From Verrucomicrobiia bacterium (lineage in GTDB: Bacteria > Verrucomicrobiota > Verrucomicrobiia > JABWAM01): a stretch of DNA of 32,847 nucleotides. Positions 8,401 through 15,852 of the stretch are shown piece after piece; the first letter of the stretch is position 1, and each line of letters starts with the position of its first letter. The notes under the pieces are model-generated. The model made no database searches. It was not told where the DNA came from and was given only the letters and a program-made list of their open reading frames with translations. The translations under genes and the position numbers were made by a program. The stretch spans positions 1 to 32,847 of the forward strand of contig JAQUAF010000065.1 of the NCBI GenBank assembly GCA_028687435.1. The letters are read 5' to 3'.

Positions 8401-8798
8401 CGGCCGGCATTGCCATGGGGCGGCTCAAGATGTTGGAATTTTTGGATGCGCCCGATATCCGCCGGGATTTGGACCGCGCTTTGAATGTCATGCGAAATGC
8501 CCCCCTTGGCGGGGTGGACCAATGTTGCTGCGGAAACCTGGGGCGCGCGGAAATTTTGTGGGAATGCGGCAGGCGGTTGGGTTGTGCCGATGATTGCGAA
8601 AAAGCCCTTCGCATCGTCCAGGGAACCATTCAAAAATCCCGTGAACAGGGAGGTTATTGTTATTTCAACAATCTTCCCCCCGTTGTTCCCAACGCCGGAT
8701 TTTTCCAGGGAATGTCCGGAATCGGATACTCTTTTCTGCGCATGAGCGGAAAGGGGGCGTTGCCTTGCGTTCTGGCAATGGAAAGGACTGTGGACTGA
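5472..8798 (+). CDS. lanM: Class II lanthipeptide synthetase LanM
   Basis: A bifunctional enzyme that phosphorylates and eliminates Ser/Thr in the precursor core and then adds Cys thiols to form lanthionine rings. It has 1108 residues, normal for LanM. The dehydratase (DUF4135) region spans about residues 100-690 and contains YKPRN (K316), DFHYEN (D391, H393, E395, N396) and PVDLE (D408, E410). The LanC-like cyclase spans about residues 740-1100 with GLYDGLSGVSLFLA, SGLGGVIHAL, GYSHGAAGFAHAL, WCHGAAGI (C974, H975) and CCCGNLGR (C1018-C1020). The zinc site is therefore the Cys-Cys-Cys type (CCG rather than CHG) known from ProcM-like enzymes. The start is uncertain between 5472 and an in-frame ATG at 5520. 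It lies 53 bases beyond the second core segment. No LanT, protease or immunity gene follows. Confidence 0.92.
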   Translation: MSGGLIGRRKKINWRPMTTSSISPDEESFLREIASKALSLDERLGGWAVEVSSEKSREMARKRLAAWRSGPFRDNPDGFSKRLAMAGVRSAADENVLALLGDVQLAPRRSLPDWVEWLEKILVEARQGAQTAEENKVLPFHEFFVPFLKTAEKRLQTAVPARRLGRLSESARKEVRDALLCRLGQTCHRVLDAEWVRFLKRAKFEAPPQFSPGDPIFLAQEKVFLKELTGDGLVGFTRKYPVLLRLVCMRMDFWVAALAEFLERLEKDGEALAERFHGGRSLGIIAGMDTSVADSHNCGRSVFLLRFDDGFRLVYKPRNCAMEKEFFGWLDWLKQREPWMDLKTLQVLDGGSYGWMEFASDDACRTMDEAGAYHRRMGQLLALIHAMAGTDFHYENILASGAFPIPVDLEMLALPYVDWKEPSDEDGARALAVELMSSSVFATGMLPQWVPIGKDRQFNPGGMGVDQSSGLERLPAAAGQGGVLEQALKTWHVEDGPRHLPVFDGRPVTASAHVEKILDGFCAMYDVLLKHREELLAGGGPLQSLGACPVRFLNRATSLYARILNTFLNPSVLGDGVDASFKLEIVFRSLMGVRLSLRDKQLAIMGCEMEAMERGDVPYFQTSVGGRDLLLPNGGRVESFFAISGIERARKRLEGFSAADRQLQLKFIRQSFALIAARHVISIPADSMPEPYPSDFSPAQTGDLIGEAGKIAGFLEKNALVARESVVWISPQLMRNSECYQLAPIGMGLYDGLSGVSLFLAAYARITGERRHAEMAGQALDSFLRDWENPQRRIFFKLSGLGMGSGLGGVIHALCLCADLLGNRRLVSVAGQMAGLIDEEMIAKDEDFDIILGCAGAILTLLGLHGLTGDVHALDMAVCCGERLLKERKRTSTGHLSWKSAGVFLTGYSHGAAGFAHALAALGKKAGRADFTQAAIETLEFEDALFDEKVGNWPDLRPHEMGINGAKPFLCAWCHGAAGIAMGRLKMLEFLDAPDIRRDLDRALNVMRNAPLGGVDQCCCGNLGRAEILWECGRRLGCADDCEKALRIVQGTIQKSREQGGYCYFNNLPPVVPNAGFFQGMSGIGYSFLRMSGKGALPCVLAMERTVD

Positions 8799-8955
8799 CG
8801 GGGATACGATTCATTCCAATTTCTATTCGCGCAGTTCCGAGGGGGGGCAAACTTTGAAAAATGCCGTGCTTTGGCGTGTGTGGAAACCTGCTCCATGGAT
8901 TTTATTTCCAAGTTGTGTCATGGTCAGACACGACAATTTATCTTCGCGGCAACAA

Positions 8956-9022
8956 GCGGTGCGGGAGCCCCGCCCTCCATTTTTTGCCGCGCAGACAATG
9001 GAGGGCGGGGCTCCCGCACCGC
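8956..9022. repeat. Palindromic repeat with perfect 25-base arms, copy 2
   Basis: The left arm 8956-8980 (beginning GCGGTGCGGGAGCCCC) and the right arm 8998-9022 are exact inverted repeats around a 17-base loop. It is the same element as at 3616-3679, where the arms carry one mismatch. It lies in the 420-base gene-free stretch after lanM; nothing else was recognised there. Confidence 0.75.
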
Positions 9023-9218
9023 CTACGATGGAGATATGATTCATTGATTCCTTAGGTTGACGCGTATGCGCGGATGCGGGAATCCGGAGGGCGTTGCGCC
9101 TGTCTGTCAAAGTCCTGTCATGGTGGGAGCGCGGCTTGATTTAAATGCATGATCCCTTATTTCATGCTTGAGGGGAGAGGCGGGCTGGAGCTAGAAAGGG
9201 GCGACAAAGGAGTATGTC

Positions 9219-10604
9219 ATGAATGAACGGAGAACCAATTCTTCGCCAGGGGCTTTTAATCGCTTGAAAGATGAGCAATCCAAGGGGAATGGGAATGGCC
9301 AGTTGCCGCCGGTTTTGTCCAAAGCGGAAAGTGGAGGCGGTGTTTCGAAACCGGAAAAATCGAACATCTGGCTTTGGGTGGCGGGGCTTGGCGGCGGGTT
9401 GGTCTTGCTGGTGTTCATGGGGTTGTTGTTTGTGGGAGCGGGGGTTTTTATTTATCTCAACCAGACGGCGGGAGGATCGGCGGCGGACGACGAGATCCGG
9501 TCCGCATCGCGGGATCAGAGCGACGGGCGGATCTGGCAGGGGTATGTGACAGCGTTGCAAAAGCGGGGGAAGGAAGGGGTGAGCCCGGCATTGGCGGCGG
9601 GAAAACAGGGCGTCTTCAGCTGGTGGCAGCGCAAGTTTTCGATGCCCAGCGAAACGGCGGTGACGGCGGCCCTGATGCGCCGGTTGCCGGCCAATCTGAA
9701 GCTGGTGGAAATGAAACCGGTGGAATTGAAGAAGAACGGGGAAAAATATTCGGTGACCTATCTGGTGACGGTAAGGGCGCAGTCCAGCGAGTATTTGCTG
9801 CCGGTCGGAGATTTGAAATTTGCCGCCAATACGCCCAAGGAATTTTCCAAGTATGCCAAATACATGGTGCTTTCCAACGAGTTGCTTCCCGGGAAGGTTT
9901 ATCTGGTGGAGGAAAAGAGTCCGGTGCTGCGCGAAGGGGAGACGGCCCAGTTTTCCTGGATGGTGAGGCAGGTGGAGAAGAAGGACAAGGTATGGCGGGT
10001 GTTGGACGCGGAGCCGATCCCCTTTCAACATGCGGCGGCGTTTGAGTCGCGATGGATGGAGAAGACGGATGGGGTGGGCGTGGCTTTTTTGCGTTCGCAG
10101 GAAGATGTGGATTCCCTGATGGCGCAGCAGCAGAAGCGGTTCCGGTATTTTCATGACCGGATCAAGCGGATTCAGGAGCAGACGAATGCTTTCCGGCAGG
10201 AGCGGATGGCCGGCGTGCCGAGAGAACCCCAGAAGGACAACTCCAAGTTTGGGGGCAGCGGTTCGGGGGAGCCGACCAAGACGGGAATGCGCGTGGGGGG
10301 CGGGGCGGCGTCGGGGGCGGCGATTGGCGCGATGGCCGGGGGTGGGGAGGGAGCGGGTTGGGGGGCATTGGGAGGGTTGATTGTGGGGGGGATTTACGAC
10401 GCGATTTCCAAGTCGAACGACAAAAAGAAGTTCGAAGCCCAGAAACGAAAGGCTTACGAGGATGCGAAGGCCAGCCGGGCGGCTGCCTTGCGCAACGCGG
10501 AGAGGGAGACAGCCAATTACGAGCGCAGATTGTGGGGTGATTTCGAGAGCGAGATCAAGGAGGAGGCGCGCCAGCAGGAGGAACGCTTGAGGGCCAAAGG
10601 ATGA
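9219..10604 (+). CDS. Membrane-anchored protein with glycine zipper and charged coiled-coil tail, function unknown
   Basis: Not recognised as a named family. It has 461 residues and a strong start (AAAGGAG six bases before the ATG). Residues 1-50 are polar and probably cytoplasmic. Residues about 51-80 form one membrane helix (WLWVAGLGGGLVLLVFMGLL). The middle, about 110-320, is a soluble region with a conserved-looking YLVTVRAQSSEYLLP segment. Residues about 350-390 are a glycine zipper (GGGAASGAAIGAMAGGGEG, then GALGGLIVGGIYDA), the kind of sequence that packs in membranes or pores. The last 70 residues are highly charged and likely coiled coil (KKKFEAQKRKAYEDAK). It is followed after 43 bases by a GntR-type regulator, so the two may form an operon. 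Confidence 0.75.
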   Translation: MNERRTNSSPGAFNRLKDEQSKGNGNGQLPPVLSKAESGGGVSKPEKSNIWLWVAGLGGGLVLLVFMGLLFVGAGVFIYLNQTAGGSAADDEIRSASRDQSDGRIWQGYVTALQKRGKEGVSPALAAGKQGVFSWWQRKFSMPSETAVTAALMRRLPANLKLVEMKPVELKKNGEKYSVTYLVTVRAQSSEYLLPVGDLKFAANTPKEFSKYAKYMVLSNELLPGKVYLVEEKSPVLREGETAQFSWMVRQVEKKDKVWRVLDAEPIPFQHAAAFESRWMEKTDGVGVAFLRSQEDVDSLMAQQQKRFRYFHDRIKRIQEQTNAFRQERMAGVPREPQKDNSKFGGSGSGEPTKTGMRVGGGAASGAAIGAMAGGGEGAGWGALGGLIVGGIYDAISKSNDKKKFEAQKRKAYEDAKASRAAALRNAERETANYERRLWGDFESEIKEEARQQEERLRAKG

Positions 10605-10647
10605 AGACGCCATGGTTCGGGCGACGGGGGCTGTATTGCGGCTTTGT

Positions 10648-11772
10648 ATGAAGAAGATCGAATTGGAAATTCGGACGGCAGACCCCGTTTATGTGCAGAT
10701 CGAACGTTTCCTGCGGCGGCAGATTTTGACCGGACGGATTGGACCTTCCGAACAGTTGCCTTCGACCAATGAATTGGTCCGGCAGTTGCAGGTGAACAGG
10801 GCGTCTGTCATCAAGGCAATGGCTCACCTGCGGGCCGAAGGATTGATTGATCGGAAACCCAAACGCGGCACTTTTGTCAAATCCAGCGTGGACAGATCGG
10901 TCATTGGGGTTCTGATCGGGGAGAACCTGTCGGACGAAACATCGTACTTCCAGCGGGCGGTGTGCAAGCATCTTCGCGAGGAATTGATGTCCATGCAGGA
11001 TCGATATTGGACTTACCGGGTTTACGACGGATTGTTCGGCCTTGATGCGCAGACGGATTTTCGTCAGTCGCCCATGTTTCAAAACCTTTCCGCTGACCTG
11101 CGCAATTATCCATTCAAGGGGATGATTCAGGTTTTGGGCGGTTTGAGCGGGACTCAGGCATCCTATCTTGCCTTCAATCTGCCGACAGTCCGCTTGGGGC
11201 CGCCTTACCAAGGGACCTCTCCCGAGGTGATCATGGATTACTACCGCTTTGGGCGGGAATCTGTCGAATTCGCAGTCCGGCGGGGATTGAGGAAAATTTT
11301 TTATCTGCGAGCCATTTATGAGGTTTCCGGCAAAACCGTTGATCTTGACGGGGTGGATGACGCCGTGCGCGCGTTGAAACTTGGTGCGGTTGAAACCCGT
11401 CAATTGCATCCTGCGATGATTGGAGGTCCGCATCTTGAGCAGGCTGGTTATGAACAAGCCCGGGCGTTGGTGGAAGAGTGGAATGCCAGGGGGGAGAACG
11501 GATGGCCCGAAGTCTTGTTGATTTCCGACGACATTGCCGCCAGGGGGGTGGCGCGTTCTCTTGCCGATCATGGCGGAGAGGCCGCCAGGAAACTGATGGT
11601 TTTGGTGATGGCCAACAAGGAGATTGTTCATCATTACCTTGTGCCGGTGATGCGCTACGAGTTTTCCATCAAAAGGGTGGCCCACGAATTGCTTGATGTT
11701 TTATGGAAACGGATTGTCGGCGAACCATTGCCCGATTTGCCGGTCAAAATTGAGGGGAATCTGCGCCAATAG
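10648..11772 (+). CDS. GntR-type winged-helix regulator with LacI-like sugar-sensing domain
   Basis: A 374-residue transcription regulator. Residues about 1-75 form a GntR winged helix (DPVYVQIERFLRRQIL, then LPSTNELVRQLQVNRASVIK, then EGLIDRKPKRGTFV). The remainder (VIGVLIGENLSD..., EVLLISDDIAARGVARSL) matches the periplasmic-binding-protein-like effector domain of LacI/AraR regulators. It would bind a sugar or sugar derivative and release DNA. The ATG at 10648 is chosen because the GntR fold begins right after it; an upstream ATG at 10612 adds 12 residues unlike the family. It is followed after 13 bases by a TIM-barrel isomerase, a probable target. Confidence 0.85.
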   Translation: MKKIELEIRTADPVYVQIERFLRRQILTGRIGPSEQLPSTNELVRQLQVNRASVIKAMAHLRAEGLIDRKPKRGTFVKSSVDRSVIGVLIGENLSDETSYFQRAVCKHLREELMSMQDRYWTYRVYDGLFGLDAQTDFRQSPMFQNLSADLRNYPFKGMIQVLGGLSGTQASYLAFNLPTVRLGPPYQGTSPEVIMDYYRFGRESVEFAVRRGLRKIFYLRAIYEVSGKTVDLDGVDDAVRALKLGAVETRQLHPAMIGGPHLEQAGYEQARALVEEWNARGENGWPEVLLISDDIAARGVARSLADHGGEAARKLMVLVMANKEIVHHYLVPVMRYEFSIKRVAHELLDVLWKRIVGEPLPDLPVKIEGNLRQ

Positions 11773-11785
11773 AAAGGAATTCGCT

Positions 11786-12643
11786 TTGAAAATCGGATGT
11801 GGAACCGTCACTTTTCGGAATGCCCCGTTGGAGGATGCCATGGAACGGATCGCTCGCGCGGGTTTTGAATATGTCGAGCCCCAGGCCACCGCGCCTTTCT
11901 GTCCGCACATTGACCCATGGCGCGATGATCCCGGGAAGTTCAAACAGAGGGTAAAGAATTTGGGATTCAAGGGGGTTTCCGGACTTTGGGCGCCTCATGG
12001 CGCGATCATGGCGGATGACCAGTGTGTGGAGGGGATTTCGCAGGCCATCCGCTGGGCCAGGGAGGCGGGCATTCCCGCTGTTTTTGCCGGCGACGGAGTC
12101 AAGCCCGGAAACCTTTCCGACGAGGACGCCTTGAAGGTGTTGCGTGATCGGTTGGGGCAGATTCTTGTCACTGCCGGGGAATGCGGGGTTTATCTGGCGA
12201 TTGAACCGCATGGGACTTTTTCGCTGACCGCCGCCGGTTTGAAGAAAATCATGGCGATGTCCGATTCCAAATGGCTGGGAATCAACTACGACACGGCCAA
12301 CGTTGCCCGGGCTGCTTATGTCGAAACCAAGGGAGGCTCCTATTCATGGGCGTCCAATCAGACAGACGATGAAAAAGAGGCTTCCGCCAACGAGGTGGCA
12401 ACCTTGGAGGCTGTCATCGACAGGGTGGTGCATGTCCATGCAAAGGATGTCAAAGGGGAAAATTGTGTGATTTTGGGGCAGGGGACGGTTGATGTGGGCG
12501 GCTGTCTGCGGGCGCTTCACCGGCGGGACTACAAGGGGGTCCTTTCCGTGGAAACCGAGGGGAATTTCAGCTTGGAGGAAGGTTCCCGATTGATTGGGGG
12601 CAGCCGGGATTACCTGGGCAGAATGCTGGCATCCTTCCGTTGA
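11786..12643 (+). CDS. Sugar phosphate isomerase/epimerase-like TIM-barrel protein
   Basis: A 285-residue protein of the xylose-isomerase/AP-endonuclease-2 fold. These are cytoplasmic metal-dependent isomerases or epimerases of sugars and cyclitols. Visible pattern: KIGCGTVTFR at the N-terminus, AGFEYVEP, AIEPHG (metal-ligand Glu), INYDTANV (Asp), VVHVHAKDVKG (His) and SVETEG (Glu) near the end, all on successive beta strands. A TTG start at 11786 is chosen: GAAAGGAA lies a few bases upstream and the fold begins immediately. The longer form from 11693 would overlap the regulator gene by 80 bases and encode unrelated residues. It probably forms an operon with the GntR/LacI-type regulator. The substrate is unknown. 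Confidence 0.82.
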   Translation: MKIGCGTVTFRNAPLEDAMERIARAGFEYVEPQATAPFCPHIDPWRDDPGKFKQRVKNLGFKGVSGLWAPHGAIMADDQCVEGISQAIRWAREAGIPAVFAGDGVKPGNLSDEDALKVLRDRLGQILVTAGECGVYLAIEPHGTFSLTAAGLKKIMAMSDSKWLGINYDTANVARAAYVETKGGSYSWASNQTDDEKEASANEVATLEAVIDRVVHVHAKDVKGENCVILGQGTVDVGGCLRALHRRDYKGVLSVETEGNFSLEEGSRLIGGSRDYLGRMLASFR

Positions 12644-12676
12644 TGGAAATTTACCGTGAGGCGTGTTTGACGGCGA

Positions 12677-13384
12677 TCAATGGGTCAACACGGCCTGCCG
12701 GGCCCAATGGAGGATGGATTCAAAGATCACGCGGCCGTCTTCCGAGCCCAGGATGCCTTCGCTGGCGCGTTCGGGATGGGGCATCATGCCCAGCACATTG
12801 CCCCTGGCGTTGACGATGCCTGCGATGTTTTCGACGGAACCGTTGGGATTGCTCGCGTCGTTGATCTGCCCCTTTTCGTTGCAGTAACGGAAGGCAACCT
12901 GATTGTTCTTCTGGATTTCAGCCAGCGTTTGCGGATCGGCAAAGTAGCTTCCCTCGCCATGGGCAATGGGCACTCGCAGGATTTGTCCCGGCTGGCACAT
13001 GTTGGTGAACGGGGTGCGATTGTTTTCCACCCTCAAATGAACGGTTTCGCACCGGAATTTCAGGGTGCGGTTGCGCAACAGGGCGCCTGGCAGAAGACCG
13101 GCTTCCACCAGAATCTGAAAGCCGTTGCAGATGCCGATGACCAATCCGCCGCGTTCGGCAAACTTTTTGACTTCCCGCATGATGGGGGAAAAGCGGGCAA
13201 TGGCCCCGCAGCGCAGATAGTCGCCATAGGAGAAACCGCCGGGAAGCACCACGCAGTCCGCCTGCCGCAAATCGTCCTCCTTGTGCCAGAGATAAAACGC
13301 ATCCTGCCCCAGTACGGGGCCTAGAACGTGCAAACAATCCTGATCACAGTTGGAACCGGGAAATTGAAGAATTCCAAAACGCAT
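12677..13384 (-). CDS. purQ: Phosphoribosylformylglycinamidine synthase, glutaminase subunit
   Basis: The small glutamine amidotransferase subunit of FGAM synthase. It supplies ammonia to PurL in the fourth step of purine synthesis, working with PurS. It is 235 residues, the normal size. The class I amidotransferase signature is complete: nucleophile C86 in GICNGFQIL, and H203 and E205 in MMPHPER. The N-terminus MRFGILQFPGSNCDQD is the usual PurQ start, so the ATG at 13384 is preferred over an upstream start at 13405. No other pur gene is nearby. It is tail-to-tail with the isomerase gene, 33 bases apart. Confidence 0.95.
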   Translation of the reverse strand: MRFGILQFPGSNCDQDCLHVLGPVLGQDAFYLWHKEDDLRQADCVVLPGGFSYGDYLRCGAIARFSPIMREVKKFAERGGLVIGICNGFQILVEAGLLPGALLRNRTLKFRCETVHLRVENNRTPFTNMCQPGQILRVPIAHGEGSYFADPQTLAEIQKNNQVAFRYCNEKGQINDASNPNGSVENIAGIVNARGNVLGMMPHPERASEGILGSEDGRVIFESILHWARQAVLTH

Positions 13385-13500
13385 AGTTCCTGATTCAAAA
13401 ACCACCCCGGGACAAAAGGCGAGAAGAAAAAATGGCGTGGTTCAAAGTTCCACGTTCACGGTTCACAGCTTATGAAGCGGAGAATGAACAATAAACCCCG

Positions 13501-13887
13501 CTATTTCATCTTTTTCAGCCGCATGGTCTGGCGAATGATGCCGGTGAGAACCTTGACCTCCTCGGGAGAATGTTTGCCCAGCTGGCGCATCAACAAGTTT
13601 AATTCGCGCGAAGAAGGCCTGGTTTTGTAGGTCGCCGGGTCTTCGGACGTCTTCCCGGAGTCCTCCGTCGATGGTCCTGCCAGTTCATCAAGGGAAATTC
13701 CCAATGCCTTTCGCAGTTGCAACAGGGTGGGGAGGGATGGTTGTTGACGTCCGCGTTCCAGTAAAACAATGAAATTGCGCGATAAACCGCATCTTTCGGC
13801 CAGCATTTCCTGGCTCAACCCCCGCTCTTTGCGGCAGATGGCCAGATTTCTCCCGAACTGGTTGGCGGGAACATTGATTTTGGACAT
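13501..13887 (-). CDS. Small XRE-family helix-turn-helix regulator
   Basis: A 128-residue protein. The HTH covers about residues 10-68 (FGRNLAICRKERGLSQEMLA, then GLSRNFIVLLERGRQQPSLP), followed by a hydrophilic linker and a short helical end (EEVKVLTGIIRQTMRLKKMK). It belongs to the Cro/CI group of small one-domain repressors. It lies between nadE (159 bases upstream) and purQ (116 bases downstream) on the same strand. Its target cannot be told. The upstream AT-rich sequence around 13890-13960 probably holds its promoter. Confidence 0.82.
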   Translation of the reverse strand: MSKINVPANQFGRNLAICRKERGLSQEMLAERCGLSRNFIVLLERGRQQPSLPTLLQLRKALGISLDELAGPSTEDSGKTSEDPATYKTRPSSRELNLLMRQLGKHSPEEVKVLTGIIRQTMRLKKMK

Positions 13888-14046
13888 GCTTGATCATAGG
13901 TGGAAATTCTTTGGCAAGCCATAAATGACAATTTTCTTTTAGTCACGAAAAAAATGTTGATTATTGTTTGCTTTTTTGACGGATGCGAGATCGGGCAACA
14001 AGGATGGCTTTTCATCGAAATCTCGCTCAGATGCTGCTGTTTTCCG

Positions 14047-15711
14047 TCAGGTTTCGCGGTAGCGTTGGGCGATGGGGAACCTCCTGCCGACGCCAAACGC
14101 TTTGGTGGTGACTTTCAGGCCGGGGGCTGCCTGACGGCGTTTGTATTCGCTGAGGTCGAATTTCCGGATCAGATCCCTCAATAAACCGGCGTCGAACCCT
14201 TTTTCCTCCATTTGGCTGATGGATTCATGACGCTCGACATAAGAGGCCATGATTTGATCGAGCGTGTTGTAGGGAGGCAAGGTGTCCTGGTCGGTTTGAT
14301 TTGGGCGCAACTCCGCCGAAGGCGCCTTGGTGAGCGAGTCGGAAGGGATGACATTTTTGGCCAGTCCGGTTTTTTCCGGATGGGCATTGATCCATCGGGC
14401 CAGATCGTACACCTGGGTCTTGGAAAGGTCCGAGATGACCGCCAGACCGCCGCACATATCGCCGTAGAGTGTGCAATAGCCGGTGGCCACTTCACTTTTG
14501 TTTCCCGTAGTCAGGAGCAGTGAACCGAATTTGTTGGAAATGGCCATGAGAATGACCCCGCGCACCCGCGACTGGAGGTTTTCCTCGGTGGTGTCCTCCT
14601 GGCGTCCTGCAAAGAGTCCGGACAGTCCGGCGCGGAAGCTTTCCACCATGGGTTGGATGGTCACGTTTTCAAATCGGATGCCAAGGGCTTCCGCCAGCAG
14701 GCGGGAGTCCTCCACGCTGCCGCGGGAGGAATAAGTCGATGGCATGGTGACTCCCATCACGTTTTCCCTGCCTAGCGCCGCTGCGGCCAGGCAGGCGGTG
14801 AGGGCCGAGTCGATGCCGCCCGACAGTCCCAACAGCACGGAACGAAAACCGCATTTGGCGGTATAATCTCTTACGCCCAATGTCAGGGCGCGAAAGAGAT
14901 TTTCCGCGGACGGGCTGGATGCCTCCGTTGCAAGCGGGGAGGCCGGGAGCTCCAGATCCACCACCATCAGGTCCTCCTCAAAGCTCCGTCCCCGGGCTGT
15001 CAGGGCGCCGCCTTTTTGTATCATCATGCTGTTGCCGTCGAAGATCAATTCGTCATTGCCCCCCACGCTGTTGCAATAAGCGATCGGGAACTGATCATTG
15101 CGCGCCACGGTTTCCATCATGTGGCGGCGGGTGATTTCCTTTCCCAGATGCCATGGGGACGAGGAGATGTTTGCCAACAGATCGATTCCCTTGTTTTTCA
15201 ATTCCCGGACCGGATCGCGGCGGTACAGGCGGGAGGGCCAAAAATCCTCGTCGTTCCAGATATCCTCGCAAATTGTCACGCCGATGCGTTTGCCGCAAAG
15301 GACAATGGGTTCGTTGGCGTCGGCGGGGCTGAAATAGCGGGTTTCGTCGAAAACATCATAAGTGGGCAGCAGCATCTTGTGGATTCGGCCCGTGACGCGC
15401 CCCTTTTCGATGATGGCGGCGGCGTTGCGCAACGGCTGGCCGGCCGGGGAGTCGCACCGGTCCACGAACCCCACGATGGCGGGGGGGCCGGTCATGTGGG
15501 AAGCCGCTTTTTCCAGCGCGCGCAGGTTGCCCAGCACGAATTGCGGGCGCAACAACAGGTCCCGTGGGGGGTAGCCGCAAATGGCCAGTTCCGGAAAAAG
15601 CACCAGATCCGCCCTGGCGTCGGATGCCTGCCGGTAAAAATTCAGGATGCGGGCGATGTTGCCCTGAAAATCGCCCACGGTTGTGTTGATCTGCGCCAGC
15701 GCAATCTTCAT
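14047..15711 (-). CDS. nadE: NAD+ synthase, glutamine-hydrolysing
   Basis: The final step of NAD synthesis: ATP-dependent amidation of nicotinate adenine dinucleotide, with ammonia from glutamine. It has 554 residues in the two-domain form. The N-terminal nitrilase-type glutaminase has the E-K-C triad at E41 (FPELA), K112 (HKMLLP) and C148 (VTICED). The C-terminal synthetase has the ATP-binding SGGIDS loop at 297-302 and the later TGNKSE and YGDMCGG segments. The ATG at 15711 gives the canonical start MKIALAQINTTVGDF; the frame upstream is only chance extension. It is divergent from the kinase-like gene. Confidence 0.95.
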   Translation of the reverse strand: MKIALAQINTTVGDFQGNIARILNFYRQASDARADLVLFPELAICGYPPRDLLLRPQFVLGNLRALEKAASHMTGPPAIVGFVDRCDSPAGQPLRNAAAIIEKGRVTGRIHKMLLPTYDVFDETRYFSPADANEPIVLCGKRIGVTICEDIWNDEDFWPSRLYRRDPVRELKNKGIDLLANISSSPWHLGKEITRRHMMETVARNDQFPIAYCNSVGGNDELIFDGNSMMIQKGGALTARGRSFEEDLMVVDLELPASPLATEASSPSAENLFRALTLGVRDYTAKCGFRSVLLGLSGGIDSALTACLAAAALGRENVMGVTMPSTYSSRGSVEDSRLLAEALGIRFENVTIQPMVESFRAGLSGLFAGRQEDTTEENLQSRVRGVILMAISNKFGSLLLTTGNKSEVATGYCTLYGDMCGGLAVISDLSKTQVYDLARWINAHPEKTGLAKNVIPSDSLTKAPSAELRPNQTDQDTLPPYNTLDQIMASYVERHESISQMEEKGFDAGLLRDLIRKFDLSEYKRRQAAPGLKVTTKAFGVGRRFPIAQRYRET

Positions 15712-15852
15712 GGGCACTGGAACCTGCCATGTGATGCCCTGTGTGGCAAGTCCCGATTGCCTGTTCTTGCAATCTGCGAATTCCGCAAAATTCCCCGCGA
15801 TGGCGTCCAACGAGCGCTTGTCTTTGTGACGCCAATCTGTTGGTATGCCGGT

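Noticed and set aside
7386..8633. 415-codon open frame on the minus strand inside lanM
   Set aside because: Lies wholly antisense to the cyclase domain of a clearly functional LanM; no recognisable motifs.
9162..10613. 483-codon open frame on the minus strand across the glycine-zipper gene
   Set aside because: Composition is extreme (His, Pro, Arg, Leu runs) and it mirrors the plus-strand gene, which has a strong ribosome site and domain-like sequence.
15016..15852. Long in-frame extension upstream of the histidine-kinase-like gene
   Set aside because: It is the antisense of the nadE nitrilase domain; kinase-like sequence begins only after about 15950.
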